DNA of 8,482 bases from an uncultured Erysipelotrichaceae bacterium (GTDB lineage Bacteria > Bacillota_I > Bacilli_A > Erysipelotrichales > Erysipelotrichaceae): NCBI GenBank assembly GCA_937893115.1, contig CALBGK010000115.1, positions 1-8,482 on the forward strand, read 5' to 3'. A program made the position numbers and the translations under genes. Positions 1 to 5,963 of this stretch are shown one piece after another. The notes under the pieces were generated by a model. That model saw only the letters and a list, made by a program, of their open reading frames with translations, was not told the origin of the DNA and ran no database searches. Position 1 is the first letter of the stretch; the number at the start of each line of letters is the position of its first letter.

Positions 1-115
1 CAAGAATACCGAAATCCCAAGAGTTAGATAAGCCTCCATAAATTTCTGATCCCTGATATACATAACCAGTATTCTTTAAATGTGATACTATCTCATCAAA
101 TGCATATCTTTTCAT
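1..115 (-). CDS. glyS: Glycyl-tRNA synthetase, N-terminal 38 codons (runs off the left edge)
   Basis: Charges tRNA-Gly with glycine in the cytoplasm. Only the first 38 codons are present. The translation begins [20 protein letters not shown] and continues with [18 protein letters not shown]. The SEIYGGL.N.WD.G.L block is the N-terminal class II signature of the single-chain (GlyQS-type) glycyl-tRNA synthetases of Gram-positive bacteria. The ATG at 115-113 follows AGGAGA about 7 nt upstream, which supports this start. The gene lies 52 nt after yebC, with a hairpin between them, so it may be partly independent of yebC transcription. The rest of the enzyme is outside the window. The identification is from motif recognition and is fairly secure despite the short length. 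Confidence 0.85.
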   Translation of the reverse strand, partial: MKRYAFDEIVSHLKNTGYVYQGSEIYGGLSNSWDFGIL

Positions 116-140
116 TTATTATTCTCCTATATTCCCTTTT

Positions 141-166
141 TAAATAAACGGAGTATATAAACTCCG
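141..166 (-). terminator. Possible intrinsic terminator or attenuator between yebC and glyS
   Basis: On the minus strand a 6-bp stem, CGGAGT / ACTCCG (149-154 with 161-166), encloses a 6-nt AT loop and is followed by TTTATTTA. It begins two bases after the yebC stop codon. The stem is short and the T-tract interrupted, so it would be a weak terminator. It may instead lower read-through into glyS or protect a 3' end. Confidence 0.4.
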
Positions 167-167
167 C

Positions 168-840
168 TTATTCTTCTACATTATGAAAAACTTCTTGTAC
201 ATCTTCGCAATCGTCCAACAGAGTTAGCAGACGATTCCATAATTCTTTATCCTCAGGATTTTCAATCTTAACATATTCATGAGGTAACATTTTAATTGCA
301 CAAACATCAAATTCAATATTAGGAAGCATTTCTTCAATTGCTTCTTGAGCCTTATGCAAATCTGATGCTTCTACATAGACAACCATTTGTCCATCTTCTA
401 CTTCGATATCATTGACATTGACATCAGCGCCAATCAGTGTCTCTAACATAGCTTCATCATTATCATATTTAAATGATAGAACACCTAAATTGTTATAGTT
501 GAATGATACGCTACCCTTGACACCTAACTTGCAATGAGCCTTGTTGAAACAAGAATTCATCGCTGCAACTGTACGATTTGAATTATTAGTCAAACAGTCG
601 ACAATAATTTTCGGTTGTTCCACCTTTAGCTTTTTCAATCGCTCTTTTAATTACATCTGCTGGAACTTGATTGGCTTTAGCTTCTTTAATTTTTCTTCTC
701 AGTTCCAAGTTTGTATCTGGATCAGGAACTCCACTTTTAGCGGCTATATATAATTCCTTTCCATAACGTGAATATAACTTAGATTTCATGGCTGCTGTCT
801 TAGCCATTGCAGCAGCTCGAACTTCATGTGCTCTTCCCAT
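168..840 (-). pseudogene. yebC: YebC/PmpR family protein, disrupted by an internal deletion and frameshift
   Basis: YebC-family proteins are cytoplasmic; members have been described as transcription regulators and, more recently, as factors that help ribosomes through difficult nascent chains. The start is the ATG at 840-838, preceded by AAGGAGATAAT. An ATG 24 nt further upstream lacks a ribosome binding site and precedes the conserved [14 protein letters not shown] start. The N-terminal part is intact through [12 protein letters not shown] (to about 604). It then runs out of frame to a stop at 588-586. The C-terminal part, [12 protein letters not shown] to DCEDVQEVFHNVEE, continues in the next frame to the TAA at 170-168. 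Family members have about 15 residues between these points, including the RYEGFGPGG-type motif, and these are missing. The 673-nt span is not a multiple of three. Restoring about 47 nt would give roughly 239 residues, the usual family length. The lost motif makes programmed frameshifting an unlikely explanation. Decay or assembly error remains possible. Confidence 0.88.
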
Positions 841-862
841 ATTATCTCCTTTACAGTCAATC

Positions 863-871
863 ATTATATCA
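863..871 (-). promoter_or_regulatory. Extended -10 promoter candidate for yebC
   Basis: The minus strand reads TGATATAAT, a full extended -10 element (TGnTATAAT), in the 48-nt gap between the glycosyltransferase stop at 889 and the yebC start. A start point about 6 nt downstream would give a leader of about 17 nt that still holds the AAGGAG site. No good -35 box is seen at 16-18 bp, which is tolerable for an extended -10 promoter. Confidence 0.5.
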
Positions 872-888
872 TATTACATTAGTAAAAT

Positions 889-1349
889 TTAGATGCTTTC
901 CAGATAATTAGCTAATTTATTTAAAAAAATAGTCTGATTTGACTTAAAACGCTTAGGTTTAAAACTTCTAGCTTCAGTAATTATCTCATCTATATCATCA
1001 TCTTCGTTAAAACTCAAGATGTAGAGGCGAAATTATCAACTATCTGTTTTTGATGGTCGTTTTGATGTTCTTTATATTTAGCTAGACGAGGGCAGGCAAT
1101 AACGACTTTATTCAAGTCTAAAGCCTTCATTATCGTGCCTACTCCACCATGACAGATAACAATAGAAGCTTCGCTTATGTAGCGACCAAAATCTTCAGGA
1201 CCTACATATTCATATATTTTCATGCGCTTGGATTCAAATTTAGTAAAACCAGCTTGGACGATAATCTCTTCATTGACCCTAGAATTTTCTAATTTCTCCA
1301 AGATGCGATAAAATGGTTTATCTTGCGTGCCTAAACTCACGAATATCAT
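889..1349 (-). pseudogene. Alg13/PssE/EpsF-like glycosyltransferase subunit, frameshifted near the C-terminus
   Basis: Catalytic partner of an Alg14-like membrane anchor; such pairs transfer a sugar from a nucleotide-sugar to a lipid-linked precursor at the inner membrane. The start is the ATG at 1349-1347, giving MIFVSLGTQDKPFYRILEKL, matching the family start MIFVTVGT. ASIVICHGGVGTIMKALDLNK is the GT28-type nucleotide-sugar binding region; CPRLAKYKEHQNDHQKQIV follows. After FAS the frame hits TGA at 1016-1014. Another frame resumes at 1020 with ILSFNEDDDIDEII and runs to LNKLANYLESI and TAA at 891-889, a convincing family-like C-terminus. The 461-nt span is one base short of a whole number of codons. 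A missing AA-GY segment (about 7 nt) would explain both the frame and the local shortening; 1 or 4 nt are also compatible. The start codon overlaps the stop of the Alg14-like gene (TAATG), so the two were translationally coupled. Confidence 0.82.
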
Positions 1350-1816
1350 TAGAATATCCACCCCCAATATTGAGCCTTGGGATAAAATTTCAACATCTCT
1401 TCCCATTGAACAACAAATAAATCTGCTATCTTATATACCATTTTTCCTGCCTTAGTCGGTGACTTTGAATTGGCGAAGGTCTCAATAAAAATCACTTTTT
1501 TGCGGAAAAAGTGAGCGATATAACACATAGGTACTGCTGTATGAGTGCCAGTTGTGATGACGATATCCGGACGATGTTTAAGAAAATAAAATAAGGATAT
1601 TAAGACATTGATAGGAAAGATGAATAGATAGGGAAGAAGATGGTCTTGGGTTCCATATAAGAGATAGGAAGTATTGGGATCTTCTTGCTTGAGATATTTT
1701 GTTGTATCCGTCTTTTCGGTTATGAGATGATAATCATAATTTTTATATACTTTTTTGAGTTGTAATAACTCATTTAAATGGCCACCGCCACTAGAAATCA
1801 ATAATATTTTTTTCAT
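1349..1816 (-). CDS. Alg14/PssD/EpsE-like glycosyltransferase membrane-anchor subunit
   Basis: Bacterial homologue of Alg14, which recruits the Alg13-like catalytic subunit to the membrane to build lipid-linked polysaccharide precursors. The 155-residue length fits the family (about 150). Visible features are an N-terminal strand with the glycine-rich motif ISSGGGHLNELLQL (7-20), a hydrophobic segment at about 60-80 (LLPYLFIFPINVLISLFYFL), then HRPDIVITTGTHTAVP (81-96), the family's dGxxxAVP-like region, IFIETFANSKSPTKAGKMVY (109-128) and VQWEEMLKFYPKA (136-148). The stop TAA overlaps the ATG of the Alg13-like partner by one base. The start at 1816 has no purine-rich Shine-Dalgarno sequence; a hairpin ends 7 nt before it. 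Only this pair is present, without flippase, polymerase or other transferases, so the pathway and sugar cannot be named. Because the partner is frameshifted, this anchor may have no functional mate. Confidence 0.8.
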   Translation of the reverse strand: MKKILLISSGGGHLNELLQLKKVYKNYDYHLITEKTDTTKYLKQEDPNTSYLLYGTQDHLLPYLFIFPINVLISLFYFLKHRPDIVITTGTHTAVPMCYIAHFFRKKVIFIETFANSKSPTKAGKMVYKIADLFVVQWEEMLKFYPKAQYWGWIF

Positions 1817-1822
1817 AATAAT

Positions 1823-1842
1823 AGGAGCACTTTCGTACTCCC
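1823..1842 (-). terminator. GNRA-loop hairpin between ptsI and the Alg14-like gene
   Basis: The minus strand holds a 7-bp stem, GGAGTAC / GTGCTCC with one G.U pair (1835-1841 with 1824-1830), closed by a GAAA tetraloop and followed by TATTATT and then the ATG of the downstream gene. It starts 9 nt after the ptsI stop. It could terminate ptsI transcription weakly, or act as a translation-control structure, since the downstream gene lacks an ordinary ribosome binding site. Confidence 0.45.
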
Positions 1843-1848
1843 ATTATA
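1843..1848 (-). promoter_or_regulatory. Candidate -10 box for the Alg14/Alg13-like pair
   Basis: A consensus TATAAT on the minus strand sits immediately after the ptsI stop codon and just before the hairpin. A weak -35 candidate, TTAAAA, lies at 1865-1870 with a 16-bp spacer, inside the end of ptsI. A transcript from here would begin at or within the hairpin. A chance match is possible in DNA this AT-rich. Confidence 0.35.
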
Positions 1849-1850
1849 CA

Positions 1851-3554
1851 TTATTCAAGGGTATTTTTAACCAGTTTTTTAACCTTTTCTTCGCTATCTA
1901 AAGTTAAGGCCTTATTGGCTAATTCAACCATATCGCTCTGTTTGAGTGAACGGACAGTCTTTCTAGCTTTTAAGATAGCATTTGAACTCATAGAGAATTC
2001 GTCTAATCCCAGTCCAAGTAATACCGGAATAACCTCAGGATCACTACACATCTCACCGCACATACCTACCCATCTACCTTCGGCATGTCCTCCATCGATA
2101 GTCATCTTAATGAGACGTAATAAAGCTGGATGAAGTGGTTGGTATAGATATGAGACATTCTTAGATAATCTATCAGCAGCCATTGTATATTGAATCAAAT
2201 CATTGGTTCCGATCGAGAAGAAGTCTGCATATTTTGCATATTCTCTAGCCATGACAGCTGCAGCTGGAATCTCAATCATCATACCAATTTGGATATCATC
2301 AGATACTTCTTGACCTTCTTGTCTAAGCTTATCTTTTTCTTCCATCACTAGAGCCTTAGCTTCCAGGAATTCTTCAATAGTCGCAATCATTGGGAACATA
2401 ATACATAGCTTGCCATAGATTGAAGCTCTAAGTAGAGCACGAATTTGTGTGCGGAAGATGTCTTTACGATCTAAGCACATGCGGATGGCACGATATCCTA
2501 AGAATGGATTCATCTCTTGTGGGAATTCAAAATAATTCAAGCGTTTATCGCCACCGATGTCTAGCGTTCTAACGACAACTTTTTGCCCTTTTAAACTTTC
2601 TAAGACATATTTATAAGCTTCAAATTGTTCATCTTCACTAGGGAAATCATCAGTTGAATCCAAATATAAGAATTCAGTGCGGTATAAGCCAGAACCTTCA
2701 GCGCCATTTTTAATTACACCTTCAACATCCTTAGGTGTACCAATATTAGATGCAAGTTCAACTTCGTGCCCATCAAGTGTCACACTCTTTTCGTGAACAA
2801 GTATCTTTAGAAGTTCTTTTTCTTCTTCATATTCTTTCTTGAGTTTGGTATATTTTTCTACCTCTTCAGTACTAGGATTTACAATGACTTCGCCCTTGAT
2901 GGCATCCATGATGATAGTTGCATCGCTTTCAACCTTATTTAGTACATCGCTGATTCCGACGATCGCAGGAATCTCTAAGCTTCTTGCCATGATGGCAGAA
3001 TGCGAAGTCTTGCCACCAATTTCTGTCACAAAACCTAATACATATTTCTTATTTAGTTGAGCTGTATCCGAAGGGGCCAAGTCTTCAGCGACAATGACAA
3101 CTTCTTCTTCAATCAAACTTAAATCAGGAATATTTAGACCGAGAATATTACAAATTAAGCGATAACCAACATCCTTAACATCCGCAGCGCGCTCTTTAAA
3201 ATACTCATTGTCCATCTCTTCGAACATCTTGACCATCATATCCGAAACAGTCTTAGTAGCTTCTTCAGCACTGCTTCCCTCTTTAATCATGGATTTAATC
3301 TGTTCCATATACTCTGGGTCAGTAGCCATCATAATATGGCCATCAAAGATAGCTAGTTCTTCTTGACTCAGATTAGCACTGGCATGTTCCTTAATCTTTT
3401 CGATGTCCTTTACTGTCTTTTCTTGTGCGCTATCAAACTTTAACAGCTCTTTTTCGACATCGCATTCGTGATGCACGATCTCAACTTTTGGCTGTTCAAA
3501 CTTGAAAACTTTGCCAATAACAATATCATCAGAAACCGCAATACCCTTTAACAT
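1851..3554 (-). CDS. ptsI: PTS Enzyme I (phosphoenolpyruvate-protein phosphotransferase)
   Basis: Cytoplasmic first enzyme of the sugar phosphotransferase system: takes the phosphoryl group from phosphoenolpyruvate onto a histidine and passes it to HPr. The 567-residue length is typical. The N-terminal HPr-binding and swivelling domains (about 1-225) contain the phosphorylated histidine in GGKTSHSAIMARSLEIPAIVG (His185). The C-terminal barrel has GLYRTEFLY (289-297), VVVRTLDIGGDK (326-337), NPFLGYRAIRMCL (349-361), the PEP-utilising signature DFFSIGTNDLIQYTMAADR (444-462) and MCGEMCSDPE with the active-site cysteine (Cys499). All expected catalytic motifs are present. The start is the ATG at 3554-3552, preceded by AAGGAG at about 8 nt. 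The gene follows the small gene upstream by 15 nt, so they are probably co-transcribed. ptsH, often next to ptsI, is not seen here. Confidence 0.97.
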   Translation of the reverse strand: MLKGIAVSDDIVIGKVFKFEQPKVEIVHHECDVEKELLKFDSAQEKTVKDIEKIKEHASANLSQEELAIFDGHIMMATDPEYMEQIKSMIKEGSSAEEATKTVSDMMVKMFEEMDNEYFKERAADVKDVGYRLICNILGLNIPDLSLIEEEVVIVAEDLAPSDTAQLNKKYVLGFVTEIGGKTSHSAIMARSLEIPAIVGISDVLNKVESDATIIMDAIKGEVIVNPSTEEVEKYTKLKKEYEEEKELLKILVHEKSVTLDGHEVELASNIGTPKDVEGVIKNGAEGSGLYRTEFLYLDSTDDFPSEDEQFEAYKYVLESLKGQKVVVRTLDIGGDKRLNYFEFPQEMNPFLGYRAIRMCLDRKDIFRTQIRALLRASIYGKLCIMFPMIATIEEFLEAKALVMEEKDKLRQEGQEVSDDIQIGMMIEIPAAAVMAREYAKYADFFSIGTNDLIQYTMAADRLSKNVSYLYQPLHPALLRLIKMTIDGGHAEGRWVGMCGEMCSDPEVIPVLLGLGLDEFSMSSNAILKARKTVRSLKQSDMVELANKALTLDSEEKVKKLVKNTLE

Positions 3555-3569
3555 TTAATTTCTCCTTAT

Positions 3570-3797
3570 CTATGCTTCTAAATTGCGTAAGAACGTTCTA
3601 TACGCCTCTTTTCTATGACGATAATAGCTAGGTTGTGATAAATGATCTCGGTACCATTTACCTGTTTTTCCCAATATGACTTCATGATGAATGATGAAAT
3701 GATCTTTATCGTTCATATAGCGAACAACTGTCTCGATATGCTCAACTATCTTACGAGACATCAATAATTCCTCTTCGCAATAGGGGCGGCAATACAT
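3570..3797 (-). CDS. Small conserved-looking protein, possibly MG284/MPN403-like (uncertain)
   Basis: Function unknown. The 75-residue reading frame contains IVEHIETVVRYMNDKDHFII, then a basic, aromatic C-terminus with KTGKWYRDHLSQPSYYRHRK and AYRTFLRNL. The SxPSYYRxRKxAYxxFL pattern resembles the recognition helix of small sigma-70 region 4-like regulators such as the phage ArpU/RinA proteins. It also recalls the Mollicutes MG284/MPN403 family. Both links are from memory. The ATG at 3797 has no good ribosome binding site. An internal ATG at 3761 follows GAGG by 8 nt and would give 63 residues. The same frame is open further upstream to an excellent site and ATG at 3875, broken only by a TAG at 3827-3825, so the ancestral protein was probably 101-102 residues. 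The extended frame shows a C-x3-C-x3-C cluster (CEMYCRPYC) whose first cysteine lies upstream of 3797. It ends in TAG, 15 nt before ptsI. Confidence 0.6.
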   Translation of the reverse strand: MYCRPYCEEELLMSRKIVEHIETVVRYMNDKDHFIIHHEVILGKTGKWYRDHLSQPSYYRHRKEAYRTFLRNLEA

Positions 3798-3824
3798 TTC
3801 ACATTCAATGATGAAAATCTTATT

Positions 3825-3875
3825 CTACCTATAACTTCTAGCCATTATTTCTATTAGTACTCTGTCTTTCACCAT
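3825..3875 (-). other. Leader peptide or 5' end of the small gene, closed by an in-frame amber codon
   Basis: The minus strand reads AAAGGAGG, CAA, then ATG GTG at 3875, the strongest ribosome binding site in the window. Translation gives MVKDRVLIEIMARSYR and then TAG at 3827-3825. Past the stop the same frame continues as NKIFIIECEM into the downstream gene with no further stop, exactly 26 codons from 3875 to the ATG at 3797. Either this is the true N-terminus of the small gene interrupted by a nonsense mutation, or it is a 16-residue leader peptide regulating the downstream gene. TAG also ends other genes here, so general recoding of TAG is unlikely. Confidence 0.6.
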
Positions 3876-3933
3876 TTGCCTCCTTTCTACTGATGGTAAT
3901 ATAATCTTCACTATATTGTTCAAAGGCAAATGG
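3872..3933 (-). promoter_or_regulatory. Long-range inverted repeat that would pair over the ribosome binding site and start codon
   Basis: A perfect 10-nt inverted repeat: on the minus strand CCATTTGCCT (3933-3924) and AGGCAAATGG (3881-3872), separated by 42 nt. The second arm contains half of the GGAGG site, the spacer and the ATG at 3875-3873, so a folded mRNA would hide the translation start. It lies in the 74-nt gap after hpf. This would suit a translational switch or coupling to upstream ribosome movement. The pairing is seen directly; the function is inferred. Confidence 0.5.
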
Positions 3934-3949
3934 AAGAATCCTAAATAAT

Positions 3950-4477
3950 TTAATGATCTACTTCAATTAAACCATAGGCTCCGTCATGACGTTTATATAC
4001 TACTGCTATCTTTTCTGAATCAGCATCAGTATAAATGAAGAACGAGTGACCAAGCATTTCCATCTGCATGATAGCTTCATCTAATGTCATCTCTTCCGCG
4101 TCGATAGTCTTGGTCCTAACTGGAACATCATCTTCAGATTCTACATCTTCCGCCACAAGGAAACTTTCCGCAAGTGAATCTTTGTGTCTTCTTGACAAGC
4201 GAGTCTTTTGGCGACGAATCTGATCTTCTAATTTATCAATAGCCAAATCAACGGCAGCATAGAAGTCAGGGTTCATGACTTCAGCGCGCAAGATACCAAT
4301 TTTAGTTGGAATAGTAATTTCTACTTTTTGATTATTAGGATATACTTTTGCTACCACTCTCGCAGTAGTGTTATCATCAATTAAAAGATATTTCTTTAAA
4401 AATGATAATTTAGTTTCAATCTTTTCTCTCATCCCTTCCGTGATAACAACATTGTCTCCATAAATTGTGAACTTCAT
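3950..4477 (-). CDS. hpf: Long-form ribosome hibernation promoting factor (HPF/YvyD)
   Basis: Binds the 30S subunit in the mRNA/tRNA channel and joins two 70S ribosomes into inactive 100S dimers during stress or stationary phase. The 175-residue length and two-domain layout mark the long form. The N-terminal S30AE domain (about 1-97) starts MKFTIYGDNVVITEGMREKI and contains DFYAAVDLAIDKLEDQIRRQ. A basic patch (KTRLSRRHK) and an acidic linker (about 108-127) follow. The C-terminal dimerisation domain (about 130-175) has MTLDEAIMQMEMLGHSFFIY and VVYKRHDGAYGLIEVD. The ATG at 4477 follows AGGAGG by 7 nt. It lies 43 nt after the nuclease-like gene. A hairpin overlaps that gene's end, and no clear promoter is seen in the gap, so read-through or an internal promoter in the preceding gene is likely. 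Confidence 0.96.
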   Translation of the reverse strand: MKFTIYGDNVVITEGMREKIETKLSFLKKYLLIDDNTTARVVAKVYPNNQKVEITIPTKIGILRAEVMNPDFYAAVDLAIDKLEDQIRRQKTRLSRRHKDSLAESFLVAEDVESEDDVPVRTKTIDAEEMTLDEAIMQMEMLGHSFFIYTDADSEKIAVVYKRHDGAYGLIEVDH

Positions 4478-4500
4478 AATAATTCCTCCTACTTCTTTAT

Positions 4501-4540
4501 GAATAAAATATCTAAGACTATTAAACTAATTTTAATAGCC
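4501..4540 (-). terminator. AT-rich hairpin overlapping the stop codon of the nuclease-like gene
   Basis: On the minus strand GGCTATTAAA (4540-4531) pairs with TTTAATAGTC (4525-4516) with one G.U pair and a 5-nt loop, followed by TTAGATATTTTATTC. The TAA stop codon (4523-4521) sits in the second arm. It is a weak terminator candidate because most of the stem is A-T. Confidence 0.3.
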
Positions 4541-5963
4541 AGTCATATACAAGATATAGCCCATAGGCATCTAAACTACAATATCTTTTTAAATTTTCAA
4601 GATGCTGCTCATCAAATTCATTTAGATTGCGAAAATAGTTAACCGCTTCCATACCATTACGAATGTCTAAATTATCATAAGAATAATTAGAAATAGCTTG
4701 GACAAGGCTCTTTAATGAGAAGTCTCCGCGCATCTTAGTCATATATACTAGACCATCGATAAATGGCTTAGATATATCGACAAAACGATAGATGATCGCG
4801 TTTAAACTGTCGATATATTCAGGAAATTGTCTAGCTAATTCCTTTAAGTGCAATACTTCAGCTCCATAGGCATTATAAGCGACAATGGGACCATTTTTAG
4901 GCAAGTATGCGATGAGCTTTTCAATAAATTCCTTGCGGCAATCACCCTTGCCAATAAAAGTTTGATGATGTAATTCGCCCCTTTCATCCAAGATATAAAG
5001 AGCGAATTCAAAACAGACGACATCAAGAGCTTTTAAGCCTCTATATTTAGGAATCAAGTAGCGATCCCATTCAAAATCAATAAAGGATATCGGCCTAGCC
5101 TCTAATTTTTTAAGAAAGGCTTTAATCGGATATAAGTCATAGAACAAGCCATTATTGCGACTAGCCATTATCTGCGCATATTGAAGTTGGCTTCCTTCAA
5201 TCAAATTGATATCAGCATCTTTCAAAGAACTAATTCCCTGCTTATACATCAAGTATTTATTCTTACATGCCACTAGGGTCAAAATGTTGTCATCATCTAG
5301 AGAAGATTCATCCTTGTAACAAATATGATAGAAAGGACATATCTCTCCAGACTTACACATTCTCTTTCTTACAACTTTGCAATCTTTTAAACTAAACTTC
5401 TCCATCTGTTCTATAACTCTTTTAAAGTTAAAGCGATATTTTAGTAAATCATTTAAAAGATACGAAGCCTTAGACTTTTTAGAATATAAATATCGGTCAA
5501 TAATAAACAGTTTCTCATAATCAATTTCATCTTGATAGATATAATCTTCATTCAATCTGATGATAAAGATGTTATTGATATGATAAGCATTTAATTTTAA
5601 TACTTCTAAATCTAATCGATAAAAATCTAATTCGTTATCCTTGGGATATAGCCCATAATAGGTAAAATAGACATCAATAGAGTCTTTGAGACGATGAATA
5701 ATAGGTATTTTTACTCTTAGGCCATTAGCTTCAAAGCGAGCTTTGATAAACCATTCATAATTATTAAATTCATCTTTCGCTCTTGATGGTGAATCATCTT
5801 TCACTCCTAAATAGTAATCAGTGATGCCTAACTTCTTAGCGAATAATAAAGTTATATCTTCATCGTTATTTATATAGGAGATGTTATCTACATGATTATC
5901 TTTACTCAAATAGTAATATCTAGGACAACGAATAAATTTTCTGATGTCGCTAATATGGTACAT
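4521..5963 (-). CDS. Putative nuclease: RecB/Cas4-like N-terminus fused to a DUF2779-type DEDD exonuclease domain
   Basis: A 480-residue cytoplasmic protein with the layout of the DUF2779 / TM0106-type RecB-like nucleases. The N-terminal half opens with MYHISDIRKFIRCPRYYYLS, the CPR..YL motif of RecB-family and Cas4 nucleases. C13 with C203, C209 and C215 (MCKSGEICPFYHIC) could bind an iron-sulfur cluster as in Cas4 and AddB. The nuclease motif is degenerate: D97 and E120-V-L-K123 are the best candidates. The C-terminal half has ISFIDFEWD (D296, E298), VAYNAYGAEVLHL (361-373), FVDISKPF (D396) and YCSLDAYGLYLVYDWL (Y461, D465), matching a DEDDy-type 3'-5' exonuclease fold. DNA or RNA substrate is unknown. 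The ATG directly follows the preceding gene's stop (TAAATG), with AAAGAGG about 8 nt upstream. No cas genes are nearby, so a repair or nucleic-acid turnover role is more likely than CRISPR adaptation. Confidence 0.78.
   Translation of the reverse strand: MYHISDIRKFIRCPRYYYLSKDNHVDNISYINNDEDITLLFAKKLGITDYYLGVKDDSPSRAKDEFNNYEWFIKARFEANGLRVKIPIIHRLKDSIDVYFTYYGLYPKDNELDFYRLDLEVLKLNAYHINNIFIIRLNEDYIYQDEIDYEKLFIIDRYLYSKKSKASYLLNDLLKYRFNFKRVIEQMEKFSLKDCKVVRKRMCKSGEICPFYHICYKDESSLDDDNILTLVACKNKYLMYKQGISSLKDADINLIEGSQLQYAQIMASRNNGLFYDLYPIKAFLKKLEARPISFIDFEWDRYLIPKYRGLKALDVVCFEFALYILDERGELHHQTFIGKGDCRKEFIEKLIAYLPKNGPIVAYNAYGAEVLHLKELARQFPEYIDSLNAIIYRFVDISKPFIDGLVYMTKMRGDFSLKSLVQAISNYSYDNLDIRNGMEAVNYFRNLNEFDEQHLENLKRYCSLDAYGLYLVYDWLLKLV

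Noticed and set aside
586..640. Programmed ribosomal frameshift in yebC
   Set aside because: Conserved residues are missing at the junction, and there is no slippery heptamer and stimulatory structure; deletion explains it better.
541..753. Plus-strand open frame of 70 codons opposite yebC
   Set aside because: Lies antisense across the yebC deletion, low-complexity aromatic translation, no ribosome binding site or recognisable motif.
1350..1406. Upstream start at 1406 for the Alg13-like gene
   Set aside because: The extra 19 residues are an out-of-frame reading of the Alg14-like 3' end; the family start is MIFV at 1349.
1915..3060. Two plus-strand open frames (1915-2133, 2839-3060) opposite ptsI
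   Set aside because: Both are antisense shadows of a fully intact, well-recognised ptsI and have no start signals.
3570..3875. Recoding of TAG as an amino acid genome-wide
   Set aside because: TAG is the plausible terminal stop of the aminopeptidase and of the small gene itself, so general recoding does not fit.
3838..3960. Open frame after hpf reading ILPFAFEQYSEDYITISRKE on the minus strand
   Set aside because: Looks protein-like but has no ATG/GTG/TTG start or ribosome binding site, and its end overlaps the strong start site at 3875 in another frame. Possibly a gene remnant; too weak to call.
4844..5026. 60-codon minus-strand frame inside the nuclease-like gene
   Set aside because: Wholly within the larger coding frame, no ribosome binding site, no family resemblance.
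4521..5963. Association of the Cas4-like protein with a CRISPR locus
   Set aside because: No repeat-spacer array or other cas gene is present in the window.
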